From contig NZ_FOWZ01000002.1 in NCBI RefSeq assembly GCF_900115585.1, positions 372,001 to 436,000 of the forward strand: a DNA stretch of 64,000 nucleotides. The letters are read 5' to 3'. Positions 34,013 to 42,445 of this stretch are shown here, piece after piece. Source of the stretch: Qipengyuania nanhaisediminis. GTDB lineage: Bacteria; Pseudomonadota; Alphaproteobacteria; Sphingomonadales; Sphingomonadaceae. The notes beneath the pieces are model-generated. The model had not been told where the DNA came from and searched no databases. It saw nothing but the letters and a program-made list of their open reading frames with translations. The position numbers and the translations under genes were made by a program. Numbering within the stretch: the first letter of the stretch is position 1; each line of letters opens with the position of its first letter.

Positions 34013-35500
34013 GTGAAAACGCCCCTTGGGAACCTCACCCACCCTTTCCTCGACGAGGATGGCGACAAGCTGCGCGAAGAGTGCGGCGTATTCGGCGTTA
34101 TCAACGCGGCGGACGCGTCGGCGGCCACCGCGCTCGGACTTCATGCTCTGCAGCATCGCGGCCAGGAAGCAGCCGGTATCGTCGCTTGGGACGGCGCAGA
34201 ATTCCGCGCCCGTCGCGGCCTCGGCCATGTCGCCGAAAACTTCTCTTCCGCAGAGGCAATCGCCGAATTGCCGGGCCATATGGCAGCCGGGCACGTGCGG
34301 TATTCGACCACGGGCGGCGCGGGTCTGCGCAACGTGCAACCTCTCTATGCCGACCTTGCGAGCGGCGGCTTCGCGGTAGCGCATAACGGCAATATCTCGA
34401 ACGCGGGCAAGCTCCGCGAAGAACTGGTGCAGCGCGGGGCGATCTTCCAGTCGACCTCCGACACCGAAGTCATCATCCATCTCGTCGCGACGAGCCGCTA
34501 TCCCACGATCGTCGATCGCCTTGTCGACGCGCTGCGCCTGCTCGAAGGAGCCTATGCGCTCATCGTGATGACGCCGGAAGGCATGATCGCCTGCCGCGAC
34601 CCGCTCGGTATCCGTCCGCTCGTCATGGGCCGGATCGGCGATGCCATCGCCTTTGCCAGCGAAAGCGTTGCCTTCGACGTCGTCGGCGCGGAAATGGTGC
34701 GCGAGGTCGAGCCGGGCGAACTGATCAGGGTCGACTACGACGGCAATGTGGATTCGCTCCACCCCTTCGGCACGCACAAGCCGCGCCCCTGCATTTTCGA
34801 GCACGTCTATTTCAGCCGTCCCGACAGCTTTTTCGCAGGCCGCAGCGTTTACGAAGCGCGCAAGGCCATCGGCGCGGAACTCGCCAAGGAGAAACCGGTC
34901 GAGGCCGATCTCGTGGTCCCTGTTCCGGACAGCGGCGTGCCTGCCGCCATCGGGTATGCGCAAGAAGCGGGCATCCCCTTCGAACTCGGCATTATCCGTT
35001 CGCACTATGTCGGCCGGACTTTCATCCAGCCTTCCGACGGCGCGCGCCATGCCGGCGTGAAGCGCAAGCACAACGCCAACCGCAAGCTCGTGGAAGGCAA
35101 GCGTATCGTCCTCATCGATGATTCCATCGTGCGCGGCACCACTTCGATGCAGATCGTGGAGATGATGCGCGATGCGGGCGCCAAGGAAGTGCATTTCCGC
35201 GTGGCCAGCCCGCCGACCGCACACAGCTGCTATTACGGCGTCGATACGCCCGAGCGTTCCAAGCTGCTGGCCGCACGCATGGATGTCGAACCCATGCGCG
35301 AATTCATCAAAGCGGACAGCCTCGCCTTCGTTTCGATTGATGGCCTTTATCGCGCTGTCGGCGAAAAGCCGCGCGTGAAGGAATGTCCGCAATTCTGTGA
35401 CGCCTGCTTCACCGGGGACTATCCCACCTCGCTGACCGATCTCAATCGGCGTGACGACAAGCAGAAGCAGCTCGCATTTCCGGTAAACAAGGTCGCCTGA
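34013..35500 (+). CDS. purF: amidophosphoribosyltransferase
   Basis: 495 residues from a GTG at 34013. A short propeptide (residues 1-23) precedes the Ntn nucleophile Cys24 in EECGVFGV. The glutaminase domain continues with 'LGLHALQHRGQEAAGIV' and 'VAHNGNISNAGKLREEL'. The phosphoribosyltransferase domain has 'VPVPDSGVPAAIGYAQEAG' and the PRPP loop 'RIVLIDDSIVRGTTSMQ' near 365. Four Fe-S-type cysteines are suggested by 'AHSCYYGVDT' and 'ECPQFCDACFTGDYPT' as in Bacillus-type enzymes. It catalyses the first step of purine synthesis. The SDR gene starts 1 bp behind its stop. Confidence 0.97.
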   Translation: MKTPLGNLTHPFLDEDGDKLREECGVFGVINAADASAATALGLHALQHRGQEAAGIVAWDGAEFRARRGLGHVAENFSSAEAIAELPGHMAAGHVRYSTTGGAGLRNVQPLYADLASGGFAVAHNGNISNAGKLREELVQRGAIFQSTSDTEVIIHLVATSRYPTIVDRLVDALRLLEGAYALIVMTPEGMIACRDPLGIRPLVMGRIGDAIAFASESVAFDVVGAEMVREVEPGELIRVDYDGNVDSLHPFGTHKPRPCIFEHVYFSRPDSFFAGRSVYEARKAIGAELAKEKPVEADLVVPVPDSGVPAAIGYAQEAGIPFELGIIRSHYVGRTFIQPSDGARHAGVKRKHNANRKLVEGKRIVLIDDSIVRGTTSMQIVEMMRDAGAKEVHFRVASPPTAHSCYYGVDTPERSKLLAARMDVEPMREFIKADSLAFVSIDGLYRAVGEKPRVKECPQFCDACFTGDYPTSLTDLNRRDDKQKQLAFPVNKVA

Positions 35501-35501
35501 C

Positions 35502-36212
35502 ATGACGAAACCGCTCGATGGAAAACTCGCCCTGGTCACGGGTGCGAGCAAGGGTATCGGCGCCGCAACGGCCATCGCCCTTGCCGAAGCGGGGGCCCAC
35601 GTGGTCCTTACCGGCAGGGATGTCCGGGCGCTCGAACAGGTCGAGGACCAGATCCATGCCGTTGGCGGGGCATCGACCATCGCCCCTGTCGACCTGGCCG
35701 AAAGCGACGGCATCGCTCGCCTGGCGACGGCTATTTCGGGCCGGTGGGACAAGCTCGATATCCTTGTTATTTCTGCAGCTTACCTTCCGGCCTTGACACC
35801 GGTTACGCAGATCGACGGCAAGCAATTGAGCCAGGCGGTCACGGTCAACGTGCTGGCAACGCAGGCGCTGCTGGCGAATTTCGACCCGCTGTTGAAGCGA
35901 GCGGACGCCGCCCGCGTGATCGGGCTGACCAGCAGTGTCGGCGATACGCCCCGCGCCTACTGGTCGGCCTATGGCAGTACGAAGGCCGCGTTCGACAACC
36001 TGCTCGATTCCTATGCGCAGGAAGTGGAGAAAATCTCCGGCGTGCGTGTGGCGATCGTCGATCCGGGCGCAACGCGTACCTCGATGCGGGCAAAGGCCTA
36101 CCCCGGCGAAGACCCGCAGACGGTCAAGCCGCCCCAAGCGGTCGGCGCGCGCCTCGTGGAGCTGCTTGTTAACGATTTCGAGACCCGTCACCGAGAGCGG
36201 ATCGAAAGCTAG
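35502..36212 (+). CDS. SDR family NAD(P)-dependent oxidoreductase
   Basis: 236 residues, full length for a classical short-chain dehydrogenase. Seen: cofactor loop 'LVTGASKGIGAATAIALAEA', Ser in 'IGLTSSVGDT', active-site Y-G-S-T-K in 'SAYGSTKAAFDNLLDSY' and 'VRVAIVDPGATRTSM'. The NNAG motif region is changed to 'LVISAAYLPAL'. The substrate is unknown. It follows purF by one base and is likely on the same transcript, although no purine link is evident. Confidence 0.9.
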   Translation: MTKPLDGKLALVTGASKGIGAATAIALAEAGAHVVLTGRDVRALEQVEDQIHAVGGASTIAPVDLAESDGIARLATAISGRWDKLDILVISAAYLPALTPVTQIDGKQLSQAVTVNVLATQALLANFDPLLKRADAARVIGLTSSVGDTPRAYWSAYGSTKAAFDNLLDSYAQEVEKISGVRVAIVDPGATRTSMRAKAYPGEDPQTVKPPQAVGARLVELLVNDFETRHRERIES

Positions 36213-36331
36213 GTTAACCCTAAACCGCGACTCTTCCGTAATCCTCCTGAGAGAGATTCCGCTAAACAACACGCGCGTTTTTACCCGGACGTGCAGTTTC
36301 GGAATAATTCAGTCTCAGCAAGGTGCCGGAT

Positions 36332-36679
36332 ATGACCTACCAGACCCAGGATCGCTACTCGGTAGCAGCGCAGGAAGACCGGTGCGCACCGCGTACCAAG
36401 CTCACCATCCCCGGCCAGCTTCGCGCCAGCGGTGGCCGCGCGTTCCAGACGGTGGTCCACGATTTGTCGATCTCCGGCTTCTCGGCAGCGGCCATCAACC
36501 GGATGCACGAAGGCCAGATGTGCTGGCTCACACTGCCCGGCCTGGAATCGCTGCAGGCGCAGGTCGTGTGGTGGGAAAACTGCATGGTCGGTTGCGCATT
36601 CAGCGAACTGCTTTCGCCGATCGTCCATGATAACATCCTCGCCCGTTATAGCGGCGAAGGCGCCTACCGCCCCTACTGA
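36332..36679 (+). CDS. PilZ domain protein (putative c-di-GMP receptor)
   Basis: 115 residues from ATG 36332 (AAGG upstream). The c-di-GMP-binding motif is complete: R17-x3-R21 in DRCAPRTKL and D44-x-S46-x2-G49 in HDLSISGF, followed by a beta-barrel core with 'QMCWLTLPGLESLQAQVVWW'. It is a stand-alone PilZ domain, so it would act as an adaptor protein that relays c-di-GMP levels to motility or polysaccharide secretion. The partner is unknown. A 119-bp gap after the SDR gene suggests its own promoter. Confidence 0.9.
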   Translation: MTYQTQDRYSVAAQEDRCAPRTKLTIPGQLRASGGRAFQTVVHDLSISGFSAAAINRMHEGQMCWLTLPGLESLQAQVVWWENCMVGCAFSELLSPIVHDNILARYSGEGAYRPY

Positions 36680-36762
36680 TTACGCAAGACAGGCGACAGT
36701 GCCGACGCAATGGCGGCGACCGCTGGGCGCTGGCCTGAACCTTCGTCCGGTATCTCGTCGTC

Positions 36763-36794
36763 GGTGGCGGTGCGCCCTACCGGCCTCCGCCACC
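36763..36794. terminator. inverted repeat between convergent genes (possible terminator without U-tract)
   Basis: GGTGGCGG (36763-36770) and CCGCCACC (36787-36794) are perfect 8-base arms around a 16-nt loop in the 129-bp gap between the convergent PilZ and serine hydrolase genes. No T-run follows on either strand, so it is at best a weak or factor-assisted terminator or an RNA 3'-end stabiliser. Confidence 0.4.
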
Positions 36795-36808
36795 ACTCGT
36801 ATTCAGGC

Positions 36809-38011
36809 TCAGTCCGATCCGGCAGCAATGCCATAGACGAGATCGCGGAACTTGCCTCGGTAGGCGTTGCTCGTTGCCATCGGCCAGTTGCTGACCACGG
36901 CCACAACCAGATCGCTTTCCGGTACGATGGTAATCGCCTGGCCGAAAATGCCCTGCGCACCGTAGGCGCCCTGCGGGTAAGCCCACCACTGGTAACCGTA
37001 TCCGAAGCCCGGTGCATTGGGAGCGAAGGAAACCTGCGCTGCGCCTGAATCGGCGAACCAGCCTTCGGGTACGACACCCTCCCCGCCTTCGAGCACGAAC
37101 TGGCCGAAACGGGCATAGTCCGAAAGGCGCAGCGAAAGGCAGCAGCCGCCGATATTGCCGCCGGTCAGGTCCTGCATCCAGAACAGCCCGCCTTCGAAGC
37201 CTGCGGGCTCCACGATCTTCTCCGCCGCATAGGCAGCAAGCGACTTGTCGGTAGCTTCCTCGACGATGAGGCCGAGCAAATTGGTCTCCAGCGTCTTGTA
37301 GACCCATTTCTCACCCGCCGGAGCCTCGCGCGTCAGCGTGCGGGCATAGGTCACTGCCTGCGATTCCCCTGCAACCGGCGCGATGGCCAGCATTTTCGCA
37401 ACATCACTGTCCGGATCGGTGTAATCCTCGTTCCAAGCCACGCCCGACGTCATCGTGGCGATCTGGCCAACCGTGACGCCATCGTAAGCGGTACCCGCGA
37501 GAGCGGGAATGATCGACGTCACCGGCGTGTCGAAGCTTTCGATATAGCCATCCTCGATCGCCGAACCGAGCAAGGATGAGGTAAAGCTCTTGGCGACGGA
37601 GAAGCTCGTCCAGCGGTCCTGCGCGCCAAGGCCCAGGCCATATTCCTCGAACCGGACCTTGCCGTCTTCGAGCACCATCACCCCGCCGGCCTGCGTGTCG
37701 GCCATGAAGCTGCGGATTGCGGCGACGGTTTCGGCATCGAGGCTTTCTCCGCGGGGGAAAGCGCGCACCGTATTGGCCGGCGCAACTTCCAGGCCCGGGA
37801 ACAGGGACTCCATATCGCGAAAAGCAGCGGAACGGCGTTCGTCGCTCCAGAACAGGATCGAATCGCCGGGGTCCATGCTGGCCATCTGTTCGGGCATGCT
37901 TTGCGTGACGGCGGGAGGCGCGGCATCGATCGTTTCGACCGGACCCGAATAGGCTGCAGAGCATCCGGCCACGGCCAAGGCGGTCATCGAAGCAAGTATC
38001 GCACGCATCAT
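36809..38011 (-). CDS. serine hydrolase lipoprotein, class C beta-lactamase-like fold
   Basis: 400 residues; start ATG 38011 overlaps the preceding stop (ATGA), and a second ATG follows directly. Lipoprotein signal with lipobox VAGC (Cys17). The catalytic S-x-x-K is S138-V-A-K141 in 'WTSFSVAKSFTSSLLGSAI', followed by 'PAGEKWVYKTLETNLLG' at the Tyr motif position and 'FAPNAPGFGYGYQWW' and 'AQGIFGQAI' near the C-terminus. It belongs to the class C/EstB/6-aminohexanoate hydrolase clan. It could be an esterase, amidase or peptidase; real beta-lactamase activity is not indicated. It is the last gene of the cfa/photolyase group. Confidence 0.85.
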   Translation of the reverse strand: MMRAILASMTALAVAGCSAAYSGPVETIDAAPPAVTQSMPEQMASMDPGDSILFWSDERRSAAFRDMESLFPGLEVAPANTVRAFPRGESLDAETVAAIRSFMADTQAGGVMVLEDGKVRFEEYGLGLGAQDRWTSFSVAKSFTSSLLGSAIEDGYIESFDTPVTSIIPALAGTAYDGVTVGQIATMTSGVAWNEDYTDPDSDVAKMLAIAPVAGESQAVTYARTLTREAPAGEKWVYKTLETNLLGLIVEEATDKSLAAYAAEKIVEPAGFEGGLFWMQDLTGGNIGGCCLSLRLSDYARFGQFVLEGGEGVVPEGWFADSGAAQVSFAPNAPGFGYGYQWWAYPQGAYGAQGIFGQAITIVPESDLVVAVVSNWPMATSNAYRGKFRDLVYGIAAGSD

Positions 38012-39255
38012 CTCTCTCCCTCATTCACCAGTGTTACTTGGTGCACATCTATGCCGCCCCCGCGGAAGCCGCCTTCGCAATACATCAGGTAGTAGCGCCA
38101 CAGATTGCAGAACCGCGCATCGAAGCCTTGCGGCAATTCGCCATCACGTGCGGCGCGGTCGAATTCCTCGCGCCAGACGCGCAGGGTTTCCGCATAGTCG
38201 AGCCCGAAATCGGCCTGGTCGCGCCACGCAAGGCCGCGCTCCTCTGCGAGTTTGCGGAACTCGCTCGTCCTGATCAGCAGGCCGCCGGGGAAGATGTAGG
38301 CCTGGATGAAATCGGCGCTCTTTGCGTACTCGTCGAACAGCTCGTCGCGCATCGAGATGTACTGGATTGCGGCGCGTCCGCCCGGTCTCAAATTGCGCGC
38401 GATGCAGTCCATGAAGGTGGGCCAGTATTCCCGGCCAAGCGCTTCCACCATCTCCACGCTGACGATTGCATCGTATCTGCCCGCGGTGTCGCGATAATCC
38501 TGCTTGCGGAAATCGACCGCCGGATCGTGGCGCTGCCTCGCCCATTGCAGCTGTTCGTCGGACAGGCTGATCGCCGTGACGCCACTGCCTCGTGATGCAA
38601 AGAAATCGGCCAGGGCGCCCCAACCGCAGCCGATCTCGAGCAGGCGCTCGTGATCGCCGAGCCGTGACGCCAAGGCATCCCACTTGCGTCTCTGACCGGC
38701 TTCGAGATCGTTTTCAGCGACTCCCAGTCCGGAGGAGTAGCTCATCGTCGGATCGAGCCAGGCGGCGTAGAAATCGTTTCCGAGATCGTAATGCGCGCTG
38801 ATGTTCTTCTGCGCACCTTCATGCGTATTGCGATTGATCAGATGGGCCAGTTTCAATCCGTGGCGGAAAGGCCCCTTGGCCCTCGCCGTGTCGCCGAGGC
38901 GGGACGCATGCTGCATGAACAGGGCAAAGAGTGGCACGGGATCGGGGCTCCACCACTCGCCCGCCTCCCATGCCTGGTACCAACCTACCGAGCCGTTGCT
39001 GGCGAGGCGCACCAGCGCATTCCAGCTGCGCAATTCGACGTCGCACTCGAAGCCGGGATTGCAGCCGCCAAGGACACGCTTCGTATCATCTGGCAAAGTT
39101 GCGCGGATCGCACCTGAGACGATTGCCTCGTCGATACGATCGAGGATCTTGCCGAAGCCGGGAGCGACGAGCCGTGCCAGAAACCCCGGCTTGCGGGCGA
39201 AGGGTTTCGCCCCGTCGAGCAGGTCGCGTCCGCGCTGGCTGGTAGGCATATCCAT
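38008..39255 (-). CDS. cyclopropane-fatty-acyl-phospholipid synthase family protein
   Basis: 415 residues from ATG 39255; TTG 39291 and ATG 39249 are alternatives and no start has a strong ribosome site. The SAM-binding motif is 'RLLEIGCGWGALADFFASRG', with the family marks 'HYDLGNDFYAAWLDPTMSYS', 'VSVEMVEALGREYWPTF' and 'DFIQAYIFPGGLL'. It transfers a methylene group to unsaturated acyl chains of membrane phospholipids. It is located directly downstream of the photolyase gene and coupled to the serine hydrolase, suggesting a stress-response group. Confidence 0.92.
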   Translation of the reverse strand: MDMPTSQRGRDLLDGAKPFARKPGFLARLVAPGFGKILDRIDEAIVSGAIRATLPDDTKRVLGGCNPGFECDVELRSWNALVRLASNGSVGWYQAWEAGEWWSPDPVPLFALFMQHASRLGDTARAKGPFRHGLKLAHLINRNTHEGAQKNISAHYDLGNDFYAAWLDPTMSYSSGLGVAENDLEAGQRRKWDALASRLGDHERLLEIGCGWGALADFFASRGSGVTAISLSDEQLQWARQRHDPAVDFRKQDYRDTAGRYDAIVSVEMVEALGREYWPTFMDCIARNLRPGGRAAIQYISMRDELFDEYAKSADFIQAYIFPGGLLIRTSEFRKLAEERGLAWRDQADFGLDYAETLRVWREEFDRAARDGELPQGFDARFCNLWRYYLMYCEGGFRGGGIDVHQVTLVNEGER

Positions 39256-39279
39256 GGGCGCCGCTATGCCGTGCGGCGA

Positions 39280-39298
39280 AGCGGGCGACAAGCCCGCT
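39280..39298 (-). terminator. hairpin overlapping the photolyase stop codon
   Basis: AGCGGGC (39280-39286), loop GACAA, GCCCGCT (39292-39298): perfect 7-base arms. On the minus strand the hairpin forms just as the photolyase stop codon is reached and upstream of the cfa start. There is no T-run, so partial termination or attenuation of cfa translation is possible but unproven. Confidence 0.4.
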
Positions 39299-40691
39299 AC
39301 GACTTGCTTGCCCTATACGCTTCCAGCGCCCGTTCGCGCGCTTCCTTGTGACCGATCATCTTGACCGGATAATCGCCGCGCTTGTCGTCGGGCGGGTCGT
39401 GGATATTGTCGTCGGACAGGCCTTCAAGTTCGGGAACATATTCCCGGATATAGTCCGCGGCATCGAACTTCTCGCTTTGCGTAAGCGGGGCCATGATCCG
39501 GCTGAACATATTGCTGTCGACGCCTGTGCCGCTGATCCATTGCCAGTTGACGCCATTGTTGCCGTAATCGGCATCCACCAGGCAATCCCAGTACCACTGC
39601 TCGCCGAAGCGCCAGTCGATCAGCAGGTGTTTGACGAGAAAGCTGGCGCAGATCATCCGCACGCGGTTGTGCATCCAGCCCGTCTGCCACAGCTGGCGCA
39701 TCCCCGCATCGACGATTGGGTAGCCGGTCATCCCGCGCTGCCAGCACTTGAGATCCTCTTCGATGAGGTGCCCGGCATTCGGATTACGCCACAAGGTCCG
39801 CTCGTCGTAATCGCGGTAACTCTCGCGCGGATAGTCGGGGAACTGGTCGATCACGTTCTGCGCGTAGTCGCGCCAGATGATCTCCTTGGCATAGGTTTTC
39901 CAACCGTCGTTGCGCTTGTCCTTGAGCTTGTGCCAGACCTGCGCCGGGCTGATTTCGCCCCAGTGAAGGTGCGGCGAGAGGCGCGAGGTGATGTCCTTGG
40001 ACGGCAGGTTGCGGCCCTCGTCATAGTCCGCGACCTCGTCTGTCCACCAGTCGAGCCGGTCGTGTGCGGCAGCCTCGCCGAACTCCCAGAAATCGCGGAT
40101 ACCGCCCGCCCAGTCGGGCTTTGTCGGAAGCAGGTCCCAATCGGAAAGTTCATCGCTCTCCGGCCAGGTTTCGGGTGACGAGATAGTCTCCGGCTCACCC
40201 AGCACATCGCGCGGGGGCATCACTTCCAGCATGGCCTTCGAGAAAGGCGTGTAGATCTTGTAGGGATCGCCGGATCCGGTTGTGACGGAGCCGGGCGGCA
40301 ACAGGTAATTGCCATCGTAGAGGCACAGTTTGCGATCTTCGCCCAGCGCATCGCGAAGCTCGTCCTCTGCCTCTTTCCACCACGGCTCGTAATGGCGCAT
40401 GGCGTGGATGCAGCTTGCCCCGACTTCATCGGCGATCGAGGCGAGGATTTGCGGCGCATCGCCTTTGCGCAGGACGATTTTCCAGCGGCGGCTACCGAAG
40501 CTCCTGCCGAGGCTTTCCAGCGAGTAATGCAGCCACACCAGCGAGGCGCCGCCATAGGCATGGTCGCTGGCCCGGTCCTGGTCGAGGACGAATACTGGTA
40601 TGACTGGACCGGCCTGGGCGGCAGCATGGAGGGCGGGCTGGTCGGCCATGCGCAGGTCGCGCCGCAGCCAGACGATTTGGGGAGAGCTCAT
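39297..40691 (-). CDS. phrB: deoxyribodipyrimidine photolyase
   Basis: 464 residues of the class I CPD photolyase/cryptochrome family. N-terminal antenna domain 'IVWLRRDLRMADQPALHAAA'. The FAD domain shows 'LSPHLHWGEISPAQVWH', 'CWQRGMTGYPIVDAGMRQLW', 'NRVRMICASFLVKHLLIDWR' and 'NNGVNWQWISGTGVDSN'. The Trp-rich electron path is intact by eye. It uses blue light to split UV-induced pyrimidine dimers. It starts 6 bp after the membrane hydrolase gene, so the two are probably co-transcribed. No LexA box was seen near it. Confidence 0.94.
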   Translation of the reverse strand: MSSPQIVWLRRDLRMADQPALHAAAQAGPVIPVFVLDQDRASDHAYGGASLVWLHYSLESLGRSFGSRRWKIVLRKGDAPQILASIADEVGASCIHAMRHYEPWWKEAEDELRDALGEDRKLCLYDGNYLLPPGSVTTGSGDPYKIYTPFSKAMLEVMPPRDVLGEPETISSPETWPESDELSDWDLLPTKPDWAGGIRDFWEFGEAAAHDRLDWWTDEVADYDEGRNLPSKDITSRLSPHLHWGEISPAQVWHKLKDKRNDGWKTYAKEIIWRDYAQNVIDQFPDYPRESYRDYDERTLWRNPNAGHLIEEDLKCWQRGMTGYPIVDAGMRQLWQTGWMHNRVRMICASFLVKHLLIDWRFGEQWYWDCLVDADYGNNGVNWQWISGTGVDSNMFSRIMAPLTQSEKFDAADYIREYVPELEGLSDDNIHDPPDDKRGDYPVKMIGHKEARERALEAYRASKS

Positions 40692-40697
40692 GCGGAC

Positions 40698-41642
40698 CTA
40701 ACCGCCGTTCCCTCCCGACGGTTCCGTTTTCACGCCGTCGCAAATGTCGGACGGTAACCGGACCTCGAACCGACCCGTCGCGCGGGGATCGGAAAAGCGC
40801 GCATCCCTCAGCCAAAGCGTGCCGTCTTCTTCGGGCACGATATAGGGCGTTCTGGCCCAGAACAGGAAGGCGTCGATCTGGCTGTCGGAGGCGCGAGCAC
40901 GCTCGAGATCGCAGCGGTCGAGCGGCACACCGGGAAAGGTGGTATCCTCGCCAAGTGTGTAGAGCCCGTTGCCCCCTGTGATCATGTCGCGTTTCCACGA
41001 CCACAGCGGCGGCGGGCTGGCGATCACGATCTCGGTACCGGTCGGACTGCCGGTGACACCGCGCTCGGCATTGCCAGTGATGAAGCCTTGCAGAGCGATG
41101 TAAATGCCCGCGAGCGAAAGCGCGATGCGCGCAGGCTGCTTCCATTCCCCGCCCCGCTTCTCGCGCCGCAGGGAAAACCATGTCGCGAAGCCCATCCCGA
41201 GCCACAACCAGATGTCGATGATGAACAGAGTGTCGCCGTAGAACCACTGACTGCTGAACGGCTCGAGCAGGCGGATGCCGTAGACGTTCAGCCAGTCGAG
41301 CGCCGGGTGGGTCAGGCAGCCGATAAAGCTAAGCAGGAACAGCCACTTGAAGCTGACCGGCAACCGGTCGTCCGGCCGCTTCCCGCGACTCGCCTGCCAG
41401 CGGTCGAAGCCGTAGAGCAGCCCCGCGAGGATCAACGGCAGCAATATCAGCGCAGGCGGCCCGTGCGTAATCCCGCGCCGGAAGCCGAGATGCTCAACAC
41501 CCTCCAGCCAGAAAAAACACGCCGCATCCACATCGGGCAGGTTCGCGCCGATGATCAGCGCGGGCATGGCGAGCCCGGTTTTCTTTTTAAGCCCCGCCTG
41601 TCCGATCAATGCACCGACCAGGCTGTGAGTCAGATTGTCCAA
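40698..41642 (-). CDS. inner membrane metal-dependent hydrolase (YdjM/DUF457 family)
   Basis: 314 residues. The N-terminus 'MDNLTHSLVGALIGQAGL' with the metal-ligand pattern His6, 'ANLPDVDA', 'RRGITHGPPALI' and 'LTHPALDWLNVYG' is characteristic of this membrane hydrolase family. Several TM helices lie in the first ~200 residues; the C-terminal third is hydrophilic and ends 'KTEPSGGNGG'. The best known relative, E. coli YdjM, is SOS-controlled. No LexA box is visible here. The role is unknown; membrane lipid metabolism has been suggested for the family. Confidence 0.88.
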   Translation of the reverse strand: MDNLTHSLVGALIGQAGLKKKTGLAMPALIIGANLPDVDAACFFWLEGVEHLGFRRGITHGPPALILLPLILAGLLYGFDRWQASRGKRPDDRLPVSFKWLFLLSFIGCLTHPALDWLNVYGIRLLEPFSSQWFYGDTLFIIDIWLWLGMGFATWFSLRREKRGGEWKQPARIALSLAGIYIALQGFITGNAERGVTGSPTGTEIVIASPPPLWSWKRDMITGGNGLYTLGEDTTFPGVPLDRCDLERARASDSQIDAFLFWARTPYIVPEEDGTLWLRDARFSDPRATGRFEVRLPSDICDGVKTEPSGGNGG

Positions 41643-41692
41643 GCATTTCCTCCCGCCGATACCCGATAGCTTGCTTCGTGAGTTGGACTGTT

Positions 41693-42445
41693 ATGACCAC
41701 TCCGCAATTGCTGCGCCTCGCGCAAGGCCTTTGGCAGAAAATCCAGGACGAATACCGGCTGCTTCTCGGCTTTGTTGCCGCGATTGGTCTCGCGGTCACC
41801 TTCGGAGCTCTGGCTGGAGAAATGCTGGAGGGTGACTTCGGTGCCTTCGACAAGAATTTTCTTCTCGCTCTCCGTCATTCGGATGACCTCGCAACTCCGA
41901 TCGGGCCGCACTTCATCCAGACCGCCATGGTGGACATCACCGCCATGGGAAGCGAGACGATCCTGACGCTTGTCACGTTGATGGCGCTGGGGTTCCTCCT
42001 CCTGCGCAAGCGCTATCGGCAGACCTTGCTGGTGGCGGCAGCGGTCGGCGGCGGGGCTATCCTCAGTGGCATCCTGAAATCGCTTTTCTCCCGTGCGCGT
42101 CCGGATGTCGTGCCGCGCCTTGCCGAGGTCAGTTCCGGCAGCTTCCCCAGCGGACATGCGATGAACAGCGCCATCATCTACCTCACGGTCGCCGTGCTGA
42201 TCGCGCGCAGTTACGAAGACCCCCGCACGCGCAGTTTCATCGTCGGCCTCGCGGCGCTGGCAACGCTGACAATCGGGTTCTCACGGCTTTATCTTGGGGT
42301 TCACTGGCCGACCGACGTCGCGGCCGGCTGGCTGGTCGGCCTCGCGTGGGCGCTGCTGATGGGGATGATCGCCATCACCCTTCAGAAACGCCGCCAGATC
42401 GAACAACCGGTCGACGATACGACCGAATCCGAGGAAAAGCTTTAA
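41693..42445 (+). CDS. PAP2 family phosphatase
   Basis: 250 residues from ATG 41693 (GAG upstream). The three-part acid phosphatase signature is complete: 'KSLFSRARP' (K-x6-RP), 'GSFPSGHAMNSA' and 'SRLYLGVHWPTDVAAGW'. About five to six TM helices are seen. Members dephosphorylate phosphatidate, undecaprenyl diphosphate or lipid A phosphates at the periplasmic face. It is divergent from the membrane hydrolase gene (50 bp). Its stop shares the bases TTAA with the stop of the convergent korB gene. Confidence 0.92.
   Translation: MTTPQLLRLAQGLWQKIQDEYRLLLGFVAAIGLAVTFGALAGEMLEGDFGAFDKNFLLALRHSDDLATPIGPHFIQTAMVDITAMGSETILTLVTLMALGFLLLRKRYRQTLLVAAAVGGGAILSGILKSLFSRARPDVVPRLAEVSSGSFPSGHAMNSAIIYLTVAVLIARSYEDPRTRSFIVGLAALATLTIGFSRLYLGVHWPTDVAAGWLVGLAWALLMGMIAITLQKRRQIEQPVDDTTESEEKL

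Noticed and set aside
33842..35752. Minus-strand 636-codon frame opposite purF
   Set aside because: Antisense to purF and rich in His/Arg/Asp repeats as in other shadow frames.
36809..38011. Serine hydrolase as a class C beta-lactamase
   Set aside because: S-x-x-K is present but the Tyr and K-T-G regions do not match AmpC, so only the fold clan can be claimed.
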